A stretch of DNA of 30,080 nucleotides from assembly GCA_030635485.1 (NCBI GenBank), contig DAOVYS010000004.1:1-30080 (forward strand), written 5' to 3'. The DNA comes from Pseudomonadota bacterium. GTDB lineage: Bacteria > Desulfobacterota > Desulfobulbia > Desulfobulbales > DAOVYS01. The translations under genes were made by a program, and so were the position numbers. This document shows, in pieces, positions 16,108 to 23,174 of this stretch (the first letter of the stretch is position 1; each line of letters begins with the position of its first letter). The notes under the pieces were generated by a model. The model worked only from the letters and a program-made list of their open reading frames with translations. It was not told the origin of the DNA and searched no databases.

Positions 16108-17391
16108 TCAGTCAAGGGTAACTGAACGTTTTTCGATTTTCCAGACTAAGTGGTCCTGATTGATTTCTCCGAATGGAACGTAAAGAAGCCTTATCTCCAC
16201 ATCCATGTCATTAGACAAAAGTTTTCTTAAACTGCGCTTTCCTTCTTGTATATCCTCGTATGGATATACAATTTCAAATGTTTCATGAATTGTACGAAGA
16301 GGGGGCAGGCCCGTATCCCTAATCATGCCACTTTTTTCATAGGGGCCTCTGCCCATCACGTCAGTACGACCAAATCTTGCGGGATAGGGCATATATATTT
16401 TTGAGTTCCGATAAATCTCCTTACCATCTTTGGTCTTGCTGATCACTTCCAGGATCAGTCGGTTTGGTGTAGGTCAGCCATCGGGTATGCCATGTCCGGT
16501 TTTGTTGGTCAACGCTACTTTAACTAATGCAATAGGAATAATCCCTTCCGACTTATTTTTACGCCAGTGATAACTGAACACATTCACATCCATATCAACG
16601 GCAGCCTCCTGCATATCGAAGTCTCGATATGAGGGCATTGCATGTCCTTTGTTGAATTTTTTCATGTGACATTCCTGACAAGTTTGCGACCCTCCTTCAG
16701 GAATGTAAGACCACAAATAACTACCATACCCCGTGGCACATTGAGTGGGTTGTTCCAACCCAAATCCTGGTCCCAGACCATGGCATTGCCCGCATAAAAT
16801 TGATTCTTTGATAATAGGGTTCTTTTTGACTGCCGGCTGGTCCTCTGATTCGTGTTCACCATCGGATGTGCCGTAAACAGCATCTTTTTGAGGAAAACCG
16901 TCAACCCATTTGTGAATAATGGCATTGCGTTGATGGCAGATAAGGCAATTAATGCTGAGTTTATTTAATTTTTCGTTGTCTTTGTCCCATACTGCCTTTA
17001 CAATTTCCTTGGCAACGTCATCCGAGGCCTCGGACAATTGAGGTAGATGACATCTGGCACATACCATGAGATGCTCTATTTTTACATCTTCCGGCTGCTT
17101 CACACCGGAATATTCCCATGTCATTAAACCTCTTGTGATTAGAGTTTTAAATGTGGCCCGCGTTCTGCCGGCACCCGACCCAACCATGGACCGGGAATGG
17201 GCGGAATGAGCCCATTGATCATAGATTTCCTCATGACACTCTTTGCAGGAACCGCTATCGTATCTTGCAGCGAGTTCATCAAGGGTTTTCGCCTTTTGGC
17301 CTTCCCCCCCCATGGCAATTCCACAGGTCATAAACATCATCAGGATTAAACCAGTAAATACAATTGTCAGAAAAGACTTAGGTATTGTCAT
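16108..17391 (-). CDS. Pentaheme cytochrome c with in-frame TGA: candidate selenoprotein
   Basis: Exported cytochrome, 427 residues if codon 306 (TGA at 16474-16476) is read through. It has a signal peptide (FLTIVFTGLILMMFMTCGIAMGG) and five heme sites: CKECH, CARCH, CLICH, CGQCH and CQECH, in the cytochrome c554/c-prime style. Sequence before and after the TGA forms one continuous beta-rich C-terminal domain: NKTGHGIPDG-[TGA]-PTPNRLILEVISKTKDGKE, with 121 further codons before the true stop. Fifteen nucleotides after the TGA lies the hairpin CUGAUC-CUGGAAGU-GAUCAG, SECIS-like in position. So selenocysteine is possible; a nonsense mutation or sequencing error is the alternative. The ATG at 17391 has a GAGGT ribosome site. 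Confidence 0.8.
16439..16458 (-). promoter_or_regulatory. SECIS-like hairpin after in-frame TGA
   Basis: On the minus strand CTGATC pairs with GATCAG around the 8-nt loop CTGGAAGT, starting 15 nucleotides after the TGA. Bacterial SECIS elements lie within the coding region at about this distance and carry G in the apical loop; here a GGAA tip closed by a U-G pair would fit loosely. The lower stem is short. Confidence 0.4.
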
Positions 17392-17462
17392 ACGGACCTC
17401 ACAAATTTGTTTTTTAGTTTGTGATGTAACCTGTTGATTATATAAATTTTGTGACAACAATT

Positions 17463-17610
17463 AGGGGAATATTTGCGGCGAGATATATCTGCATTGAGTC
17501 GGGCTGCCGGTAGGCTGCGTGCCCGCTTAACTGAAAATCAGGAATTAGCTGACAAACTGGGAAGAATAGAAAGTACGATTGAGGGAATATCAAAATATCA
17601 AGCCCCCTTT
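17463..17610 (+). pseudogene. C-terminal relic of a REP-associated-type transposase
   Basis: The plus strand reads GEYLRRDISALSRAAGRLRARL, then TENQELADKLGRIESTIEG and SKYQA. This looks like the C-terminal HTH-plus-coiled-coil tail of REP-associated tyrosine (Y1/IS200-like) transposases. There is no catalytic HuH or Tyr region upstream, where the cytochrome gene on the other strand begins. The frame runs on into the adjacent inverted-repeat element until a stop at 17733, so the true end is lost. Family assignment is from memory of the motif. Confidence 0.45.
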
Positions 17611-17662
17611 GTGACTGACCCCTTTGTGACTCCTTTGTTTTTGTGTGCCCTTTGTGTGCCTC

Positions 17663-17813
17663 GTTCAAAAATAACTTCACGTTTTGATGCGCCGATCCAT
17701 CCCGCATGGCTGCATTGCTCGTCGGTTAAATAGCCCTGCTATTCGCCCTCCTCGCGCCTTGCCATGCGGGCGCCTCGACACCTCAAAAATGTAAATTTAT
17801 TTTTTGAGCGAAC
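17663..17813. mobile_element. Long inverted-repeat element, family 2
   Basis: About 150 bp. A perfect CCCGCATGGC (17701-17710) and GCCATGCGGG (17761-17770) pair flanks an inner hairpin; imperfect arms extend to GTTC...GAAC at the ends. On the minus strand it shares GCGCCC..GGCAA..GCGCGAGGAG..CGAG..GCAGC.ATG..GGGATGNATCGG with the element at 21651-21796. No coding capacity. Confidence 0.7.
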
Positions 17814-17822
17814 CCTAAGCAA

Positions 17823-18319
17823 TCACTTTGAAACAATGGCATCAATCCGTTCCTGAATAAATCGGGCAAGTGATTCCGCCTCGCTTTCAGAAAGCGTGCC
17901 GATACCGTCCGACAACTCTTCTATCTTTTTCTCATCAATTTCAGTGGTCATGTGGACCAGGAACGATTCAACTTCACTATCTCCCATAAATAAACCGCAC
18001 GTCCCAAACGCGCCTACAAACTTACCGTCGTAAAAAATCGGCACAACAATCTTGACCAAGCCCGCGTCACACTCATTCACAACAGGTTTTCCGGTCTGCT
18101 CCGCCTGTGCAGCTACATTCGTGGGGCCGTGGAACATATAAACGTCTGCCCCTTACTGGTCGCCTTGATGACCGGACAAAGATCGTTCGCCCATACTTTA
18201 TACTCTGTTATCTTCATGCCGTCGGTATCAAAGACTGAAGATTCAAGGCCGGAACGCTTATTAATCTCCTTTTCAAGCTCTACCCATTTTTCCAATGGCA
18301 GGATATCTGTCAGTTTCAT
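17823..18319 (-). pseudogene. PocR-domain sensory protein, frameshifted
   Basis: The first part reads MKLTDILPLEKWVELEKEINKRSGL and on to KGQTFICSTA; the second, in the next frame, continues NVAAQAEQTGKPVVNECDAGLVKIVVPIFYDGKFVGAFGTCGLFMG. Together they match the PocR sensory domain, including its Cys positions (LCPVIK, FICS, NECDAG). Frames switch at a run of four C (complement of 18123-18126); one extra C would give a single 165-residue protein. This is a one-base deletion, a sequencing error or, less likely, a programmed shift. The ATG at 18319 has GGGGAAA before it and starts 13 bases after the NifX-like gene. PocR domains are thought to bind small ligands. Confidence 0.7.
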
Positions 18320-18332
18320 TTTTCCCCTGTCA

Positions 18333-18692
18333 TCACCACTGCCCTTCAACATTTGCATTGGTAACAAATGTCAGTTTCCCTTCGACATAGGACCTGACAG
18401 CGTCCCTCACAGTACCGGAAACATTGCAGGCCACCTTTATCTTTGCGGCAGCCAACACCTTAAACGCGTTAGGTCCGCAGTGGCCGGTGAGCAGCACCTC
18501 CGCACCCCTATCGCTTAAAATGGTAGCCGTCTGAATACCGGCGCCCTTAAAGGCGTTTACGTTCGCCGCGTTGTCCACATACTCAAAAGCAAGCGTGTCC
18601 GAATCGACAAAAAGAAGATATGCGGCCCGGCCGAAACGTGGATCAACCTGTGAATCAAGATCCATACCTTTTGCTGAAATTGCCAATTTCAT
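18333..18692 (-). CDS. NifX/MTH1175-like metal-cluster protein (ORP-like)
   Basis: A 119-residue protein of the dinitrogenase iron-molybdenum cofactor family: MKLAISAKGMDLDSQVDPRFGRAAYLLFVD, then GAGIQTATILSDRGAEVLLTGHCGPNAFKVLAAAKIKV. The size and fold match the orange protein ORP of Desulfovibrio, which carries a Mo-Cu-S cluster; whether this one binds metal is unknown. A good AGGAGG site precedes the ATG at 18692. It follows the 128-residue paralogue, from which a small inverted-repeat element separates it, and leads into the PocR gene. Neighbouring MinD/ferredoxin ATPases are typical companions. Confidence 0.88.
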   Translation of the reverse strand: MKLAISAKGMDLDSQVDPRFGRAAYLLFVDSDTLAFEYVDNAANVNAFKGAGIQTATILSDRGAEVLLTGHCGPNAFKVLAAAKIKVACNVSGTVRDAVRSYVEGKLTFVTNANVEGQW

Positions 18693-18749
18693 TTCTTTTT
18701 CCTCCTAACCCAGATAAACTGGAATTCTTTAGAAGTCCTGGATAAGTGA

Positions 18750-18829
18750 AGTGCCTTAACAAAATTATTCTCTAGAATTTATGCCCCCTTGCGGAGTACA
18801 AAAACGCAGAAAATAATTTCTAAGGCACT
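18750..18829. mobile_element. AGTGCCTTA inverted-repeat element, 80 bp
   Basis: Ends AGTGCCTTA (18750-18758) and TAAGGCACT (18821-18829), with an inner AAATTATT/AATAATTT pairing. Same ends as 13388-13476. It lies between the two NifX-like genes. Confidence 0.65.
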
Positions 18830-18850
18830 AATAATGGTAATTGGTGTGGT

Positions 18851-19237
18851 TCAGACTTGACCTCCGCCTCCGCCGCACACCTGATCATTAGTGATCAGAG
18901 GCAATTTCCCTGCAATCAGGTCCTCAACAACCGGCCTGATTTCAACCCTGGTCATATCGTAATAGACATCTATGCCGACCTGATTAAAACCCATTAGAGG
19001 CCGCATTCCAATCCCCCCGACAATCAGGGCATTGACATTGTTATCTGCCAGGAGATTAACAGGCACCATACACCCCCCCTGGGCATGCTCCTGATTGGCA
19101 ACAGTTAAAACCTCTTTTATCTCGCCCCCTTCCACATCCACAAACGTAAATACGTCACAGTGACCGAAATGGCCTGACCTAGTGCCGTCCAGACCGCCCT
19201 TCTCCATAGACGGGATAGCTATCCTTCCGTTTTCCAT
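18851..19237 (-). CDS. NifX/MTH1175-like protein, Gly-rich end
   Basis: A 128-residue member of the same family as the 119-residue neighbour: RIAIPSMEKGGLDGTRSGHFGHCDVFTFVDVEGGEIKEV, NVNALIVGGIGMRPLMGFNQVGIDVYYD. The end, ITNDQVCGGGGGQV, is typical of these small proteins. The HFGHC motif with Cys and His is a likely metal or cluster site. A GGAGG ribosome site lies about ten bases before the ATG. It is the gene after the first MinD ATPase, separated by 54 bases, and probably in the same operon. Proposed role: scaffold or carrier of an Fe-S or Mo-containing cluster, by family analogy only. Confidence 0.88.
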   Translation of the reverse strand: MENGRIAIPSMEKGGLDGTRSGHFGHCDVFTFVDVEGGEIKEVLTVANQEHAQGGCMVPVNLLADNNVNALIVGGIGMRPLMGFNQVGIDVYYDMTRVEIRPVVEDLIAGKLPLITNDQVCGGGGGQV

Positions 19238-19291
19238 GTTTATTTTTCCTCCGAATAAAACTTCTTTTACTATTGTTGCTATTATAAAAAA

Positions 19292-20161
19292 TTAATTAAT
19301 CTCAAGAACCTTACCGATCTCACTCCACACCTGTTTCAATGCATAGGCGGCCTCTGATTCTATTTTATATTCAAATACGGTTTTCCCCTGAACCATTGAT
19401 TCCGTAAAAACAGGATCAAAGGGAACCCTTGCCAAAACGGTAACGCCTTGGGCTTTTGCACGATCCTCAATAACCAGCGTCTGATCGGGATTCAAATCAA
19501 ACTTATTGACACACAACATCGCTGGAACCTTGAAATATGCGGCCAATTGCACGACCCGCTCCATGTCATGCAGTCCGGAGACGGTCGGTTCAGCCACGAT
19601 AAGAAGGGCCGTGACCCCGCCGATGGAAGCTATAACAGGGCATCCAATGCCAGGCGGTCCATCTGTAATAATCAGTTCAAGGTTCTCCCTTTCGGCAAGT
19701 TTCTTTGCCTCCTGCCTTACCAATGTAACCAGCTTGCCGGAATTCTCTTGCGCAATGCCAAGCCTTGCATGAACCATGGGGCCGAACCTGGTACCGGAGA
19801 TGAACCACTCGCCGCATTTCTGAATCGGAAAATCAATGGCATGTTCCGGACACAGATAGACACACACGCCGCAACCTTCGCATTCCAGGGAATCAACCTC
19901 AAAATTTTCATTTATTGCATTCCACTTGCAAAGGTCCCTGCAAACACCGCATTCAATACATTTATCCGAATTAATAACCGCTATGCCACCACCCTGAAAA
20001 TCATGATGTTCCCTTATCTCGGGAGCCATGAGCAGATGCAGATCAGCTGCGTCGACGTCTGCATCACACATAACCATATTTTCAGCAAGTGATGCCATCC
20101 CGGCCATCAGACTGGTCTTGCCGGTACCACCTTTACCGCTTATGACCACCAATTCCTTCAT
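19292..20161 (-). CDS. MinD/Mrp-type ATPase with inserted ferredoxin domain (1)
   Basis: A 289-residue P-loop ATPase with the deviant Walker A motif VVISGKGGTGKTSLMAG at the start. Between about residues 60 and 115 two 4Fe-4S cysteine sets are inserted: CIECGVCRDLCKW and CEGCGVCVYLCP. IITDGPPGIGCPVIASIGG is the switch/Walker B region. Such ATPases occur in pairs beside NifX/MTH1175 genes; in Desulfovibrio the equivalents (DVU2103, DVU2104) are part of the ORP complex. Proposed function: ATP-driven assembly or transfer of metal clusters, inferred. A palindromic repeat separates it from the second ATPase. Confidence 0.92.
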   Translation of the reverse strand: MKELVVISGKGGTGKTSLMAGMASLAENMVMCDADVDAADLHLLMAPEIREHHDFQGGGIAVINSDKCIECGVCRDLCKWNAINENFEVDSLECEGCGVCVYLCPEHAIDFPIQKCGEWFISGTRFGPMVHARLGIAQENSGKLVTLVRQEAKKLAERENLELIITDGPPGIGCPVIASIGGVTALLIVAEPTVSGLHDMERVVQLAAYFKVPAMLCVNKFDLNPDQTLVIEDRAKAQGVTVLARVPFDPVFTESMVQGKTVFEYKIESEAAYALKQVWSEIGKVLEIN

Positions 20162-20182
20162 CAGACTCCTCTCTCCTCAACG

Positions 20183-20230
20183 TAACTGACCACAGGGGCA
20201 AGATAACCAAACAACGGCTATCCCCTTGCC
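20183..20230. repeat. Dispersed palindromic repeat, copy C
   Basis: Contains GGGGCAAGATAACC, AAACAACGG and TATCCCCTTGCC, overlapping the last codons and stop of the second MinD gene. Related to copies at 543-590, 1248-1284 and 26491-26540. Confidence 0.6.
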
Positions 20231-21072
20231 TCCTCACGTCCTGCCAGTTCTTTTATTTGATCATATAACCCTAAAAATTTTTCTTTCCACTCCGGCATTA
20301 CTTCAACAATAAGTTCACCTCTTGAATAGGCCTCCGCAATTTTGCGGTCAAATGGAATCTCCATTAGAATGGGAAGATCTTCCTGTTCGGCATATTCTCT
20401 TACCTTATCATCACCTATATCCGACCGGTTTATTACCAATCCGCACGGAATTCCAAGCAACTTAACCGCCTCAACACCCAGTTTCAAATCATGCAGGCCA
20501 AACGGTGTAGGCTCGGTTACCATCATGACAAAGTCGGTCCCTTTTATTGCTGCTATAACAGGACATGATGTGCCTGGCGGCGCATCGATAATTGTAAGCA
20601 TGCCCGGCCTGGCAAAAGAACGGACCTTGCTGATAAGCGGAGGCGACATGGCCTCTCCGACCCGGAGTCTACCATGCACGAAATCCAGGCCGTTTCGGTG
20701 CCCCTTTTCAACCGTGCCGACCAATCTGCCCGTTTCAGAAAGGGCGTTTTCAGAACAGACCTCAAAACAGCCGCCGCAACTATGGCACATTTCAGGAAAT
20801 GTCAGAACTGTCTTTCCAAGTACGACAATGGCCTTGAACTGGCATATTTCAGCACATTTTCCGCACAAGGTGCATTTTTCTTCATCCACCTCGGGCACAA
20901 CCACTGCAACAGACTCCTTATGCTCAATGACCGGATGTAAAAAGAGATGAGCATTAGGCTCCTCCACATCGCAGTCCAGAATCTCAACGCCTGATTCAAT
21001 GGAGACGGCCAGATTTGTAGCCACAGTCGTCTTTCCTGTACCACCTTTTCCACTCGCAATACTAATAATCAT
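20218..21072 (-). CDS. MinD/Mrp-type ATPase with inserted ferredoxin domain (2)
   Basis: A 284-residue paralogue of the gene at 19292-20161: IISIASGKGGTGKTTVATNLA at the N-terminus, two 4Fe-4S sets (CTLCGKCAEICQF and CHSCGGCFEVC) near residues 65-105, and IIDAPPGTSCPVIAAIKG further on. The ATG at 21072 overlaps the stop of the DUF134 gene by one base (TGATG), so translation is coupled; a TTG at 21075 is the less likely start. The two paralogues probably form a heterodimer, each contributing clusters and ATP sites; that is inferred from the pairing in related clusters. Confidence 0.92.
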   Translation of the reverse strand: MIISIASGKGGTGKTTVATNLAVSIESGVEILDCDVEEPNAHLFLHPVIEHKESVAVVVPEVDEEKCTLCGKCAEICQFKAIVVLGKTVLTFPEMCHSCGGCFEVCSENALSETGRLVGTVEKGHRNGLDFVHGRLRVGEAMSPPLISKVRSFARPGMLTIIDAPPGTSCPVIAAIKGTDFVMMVTEPTPFGLHDLKLGVEAVKLLGIPCGLVINRSDIGDDKVREYAEQEDLPILMEIPFDRKIAEAYSRGELIVEVMPEWKEKFLGLYDQIKELAGREEARG

Positions 21073-21419
21073 CAACCACGCCCCCTTCCGTAACCCTTAT
21101 CAGCCCTTCTGCAACCTCTATCCGCGCCCGGCAGGGCATATGCTCCACCGTGAATCCTTATCATCTTTCCCATCACAAGCGCTTCAGCCACTACCCCCCT
21201 TGCCTCGGCCAGAACCCTGCCAAAGGTCTGACGGGAAATATTCATGCGTCCCGCCGCTGTTTCCTGGTCCAGCTTTTCAAGATCGTTTAAACGAAGCGCC
21301 TCAAGCCCTTCGACCGCAAGAACCATTTCCTCAAGGTCTATTGCAGGAATTCCCTTGGGCTTAAAAACATTTGACATGGGGCCGCCCCTTACAAAACGGG
21401 GTTTCCTGGGCCTCGGCAT
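21072..21419 (-). CDS. UPF0251/DUF134 family DNA-binding regulator
   Basis: A 115-residue protein. It opens MPRPRKPRFVRGGP and contains an HTH unit like the sigma-70 region 4 helices: EALRLNDLEKLDQETAAGRMNISRQTFGRVLAEARGVVAEAL. The C-terminus is Gly/Arg-rich (GADRGCRR...GYGRGRG). The family is thought to regulate transcription and is often next to MinD/NifX genes. It is the first gene of this operon, downstream of a clear promoter (21456-21484) with a palindrome further upstream (21509-21533), which makes self-regulation plausible. GGGAGAG precedes the ATG. Confidence 0.9.
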   Translation of the reverse strand: MPRPRKPRFVRGGPMSNVFKPKGIPAIDLEEMVLAVEGLEALRLNDLEKLDQETAAGRMNISRQTFGRVLAEARGVVAEALVMGKMIRIHGGAYALPGADRGCRRADKGYGRGRG

Positions 21420-21455
21420 AAAATCTCTCCCTTTAAATTATGAGCAAACGACCAT

Positions 21456-21484
21456 AACATATGGCTACCCTGAAAGTTTGTCAA
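21456..21484 (-). promoter_or_regulatory. Sigma-70 promoter of the DUF134-MinD-NifX operon
   Basis: On the minus strand: TTGACA (complement of 21479-21484), a 17-bp spacer, then TATGTT (complement of 21456-21461). It lies 37 bases or so upstream of the DUF134 start. Confidence 0.8.
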
Positions 21485-21508
21485 CCATTAATTTGATGAT
21501 TTTTGTAA

Positions 21509-21533
21509 TATTTTAGAGCATACGCCCAAAATA
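21509..21533. promoter_or_regulatory. Putative operator, copy 1
   Basis: TATTTT, 13 bases including AGCATACG, then AAAATA. It is almost the same as the site at 22844-22867 and lies about 25 bases upstream of the -35 box. Confidence 0.6.
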
Positions 21534-21650
21534 CTGAATTTGACCCCATCAACATCCAAGACCTGCGTAGATTCAGGGTTGAATAGGGAAAAGTTCCGAT
21601 CAATTAAACCTTAAACCTTTGAACCGCAATCAACGGATCTTATTGAGATC

Positions 21651-21796
21651 TATACACAACGACATAAATTTGAGGCGCCCTTCAGGCAAAAAAACGCGCG
21701 AGGAGCCGGCGGAGCAACCATGTAGGGTTGTGAGCAGGCACCGCAACGAGTGACGCAGCATGGAGGGGATGAATCGGACTTATGTCGTTGTGTATA
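21651..21796. mobile_element. MITE-like element with 17-bp perfect terminal inverted repeats, family 2
   Basis: TATACACAACGACATAA (21651-21667) and TTATGTCGTTGTGTATA (21780-21796) are exact inverse copies. The interior shares blocks with 17663-17813 and holds a CAACC-ATGTAG-GGTTG hairpin where the other copy has AATAGC/GCTATT. No coding capacity. It ends about 40 bases from the stop of the receiver-domain gene. Confidence 0.8.
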
Positions 21797-21834
21797 AATA
21801 CTCAAGCAACCATAAAAACAATTGTCGTAGAGCA

Positions 21835-22218
21835 CTACTTACCAGCTGACAGGTTCAAAATCTTACCCAGCCGCTCGAGTAGATCTTCCGCCTCCTGCTC
21901 GCCGGGTCGAAGCGGTAATTGCATAAGAATCCCAAAACCTTCACTGACTTCATGGAACTCCTTTGGCTCCAAAGGGCTCACAGCCGCACAATTTATCATT
22001 GGATTAACAGGAAGAAGTCTTTTGGCAAACTCAAGGCCTGTCATGTCTCCGAGATTTTCATCCACCACCACAAGGTCAAAGGCTATGTCCGAAGCCAGCT
22101 CTAGGGCCCTGTTGCCTGATTCAGCCCACTCCGTTTCCACTTCATTATGCCTTGAAAGGGCTGAATCCATTCCGGAAAATGAATCTTTATCAGGACTTAT
22201 CAATAACAATTTGATCAT
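21835..22218 (-). CDS. Single-domain response regulator, lacks switch lysine
   Basis: A 127-residue receiver domain: MIKLLLISPDKDSF (acidic pair D10/D12), phospho-acceptor D53 in FDLVVVDENLGDMTGLEF, and a Ser at the beta-4 end (CAAVSPLEP). The usual Lys-Pro of beta-5 is replaced by LPLRP, so the conserved lysine is missing. It has no output domain, and no histidine kinase is near. Signalling may be atypical or phosphorylation-independent. It lies between the DUF134 operon and the DUF5320 gene, but 303 or so bases from the latter, so it may have its own promoter; none was recognised. Confidence 0.82.
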   Translation of the reverse strand: MIKLLLISPDKDSFSGMDSALSRHNEVETEWAESGNRALELASDIAFDLVVVDENLGDMTGLEFAKRLLPVNPMINCAAVSPLEPKEFHEVSEGFGILMQLPLRPGEQEAEDLLERLGKILNLSAGK

Positions 22219-22336
22219 ATTAAATCTCCAACTTATAATGGAAAGGGTCGGGGGCCAGGGGCCAGAATAACAAATTGATTTTTCAGTTATTTTTGCTAAC
22301 CCCTGCCCGCTGATCCCTGATCCCTAAACTCCATCT

Positions 22337-22376
22337 AAAAAAAAGAGACTCCCCTGCGCAGTTAGGGGAGTCTCTT
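22337..22376 (-). terminator. Intrinsic terminator of the DUF5320 gene
   Basis: Perfect 13-bp stem AAGAGACTCCCCT (22343-22355) and AGGGGAGTCTCTT (22364-22376), 8-nt loop, followed on the minus strand by eight T (complement of 22337-22344). Confidence 0.85.
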
Positions 22377-22386
22377 CAGGAGGAAC

Positions 22387-22480
22387 GTGCCGATATTGCC
22401 ACATTTGTATCAACCCTGCCTTAATGATATTTTTTTCAAGTCAGGCTCAATCAAGTGCATGTGGCAAAAAATATCAGCAC
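22387..22480. repeat. Imperfect inverted repeat, 94 bp
   Basis: GTGCCGATATTGCCACAT faces ATGTGGCAAAAAATATCAGCAC; the arms agree except for an inserted A/T run. It lies between the DUF5320 gene and its terminator, so it would be transcribed as a large hairpin. Confidence 0.5.
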
Positions 22481-22519
22481 TGGGCCAACCACACTAATAA
22501 AATGCTAAAGCAACCATAA

Positions 22520-22747
22520 TCACTTCCCCTGACCTTGGCCACCACCTCTGCCTCTGCCACCTCCACCACCTCTGCCGCGTCCACCGCCTGTACCGCGTCC
22601 ACCGCCTGTGTTATTAGGTCCACCGCCAAGTGGAGCATTGCTAACGGCTGATCCATCCTGGTTCTTATTCTGCCCTCCACATTTACCGGCGCCTCGACCG
22701 GTCATAGAACCTTTTCCTTCGGGGCCTGTTCCGTCTTGCCTTGGCAT
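22520..22747 (-). CDS. DUF5320-type Gly-rich small protein
   Basis: A 75-residue protein starting MPRQDGTGPEGKGSMTGRGAGKCGG, the signature of DUF5320. Usual members continue with a Gly-rich or coiled-coil part; here residues 45-75 are almost only Gly and Arg (GGGRGTGGGRGRGGGGGRGR...), encoded by short imperfect DNA repeats. I start at the ATG at 22747, with an excellent AGGAGGTGA ribosome site. Such genes often accompany NifX/MinD/DUF134 genes. Function unknown; the shared operator (22844-22867) links it to the DUF134 operon. Confidence 0.85.
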   Translation of the reverse strand: MPRQDGTGPEGKGSMTGRGAGKCGGQNKNQDGSAVSNAPLGGGPNNTGGGRGTGGGRGRGGGGGRGRGGGQGQGK

Positions 22748-22812
22748 AAAAATCACCTCCTCATCTTTTCAAATAACACCTCTTTTGAAAGTGTTTTGAT
22801 CTTGTGCTTATA

Positions 22813-22840
22813 ATAATAACACTAAATACATCATTGTCAA
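22813..22840 (-). promoter_or_regulatory. Sigma-70 promoter of the DUF5320 gene
   Basis: TTGACA (complement of 22835-22840), 16-bp spacer, TATTAT (complement of 22813-22818). The -35 box overlaps the edge of the palindrome at 22838-22873. Confidence 0.7.
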
Positions 22841-22873
22841 GAATATTTTGAGCGTACGACCAAAATATTCTTG
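22838..22873. promoter_or_regulatory. Putative operator, copy 2
   Basis: Perfect 13-bp arms CAAGAATATTTTG and CAAAATATTCTTG around AGCGTACGAC. Its core TATTTTGAGCGTACGACCAA repeats the site at 21509-21533 with few changes. It overlaps the -35 box of the DUF5320 promoter. Confidence 0.65.
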
Positions 22874-23025
22874 GCCAAAAAAACGGCGCCAGAAAATAAT
22901 TCCTTGCCCGGCGTTTGATGAAATCTTATCAAGTGCCGGGCAGTTGTTTTGGTGGGCACAGCCCAACCCTACGACAACCGTAATAAATGATCACAAACGC
23001 ACAACAAAAAATGCCGATTTTTCTA

Positions 23026-23055
23026 TTGACAATATCGTGCCCTGTTGGTTATATT
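23026..23055 (+). promoter_or_regulatory. Promoter of tRNA-Gly
   Basis: TTGACA (23026-23031), 18-bp spacer, TATATT (23050-23055); transcription would start about 20 bases before the tRNA. Confidence 0.75.
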
Positions 23056-23083
23056 CGCGATTCTTAATCAGACATACCCTTGA

Positions 23084-23158
<75 letters not shown>

Positions 23159-23174
23159 AAAATTTTACGCATAT

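Noticed and set aside
17473..17733. 86-codon plus-strand ORF as an intact gene
   Set aside because: Its first half looks like a transposase tail and its second half is the family 2 repeat, so it is a composite relic.
22520..22620. Short repeats in the DUF5320 gene as a CRISPR or VNTR
   Set aside because: They are imperfect, have no spacers and simply encode the Gly-Arg tail.
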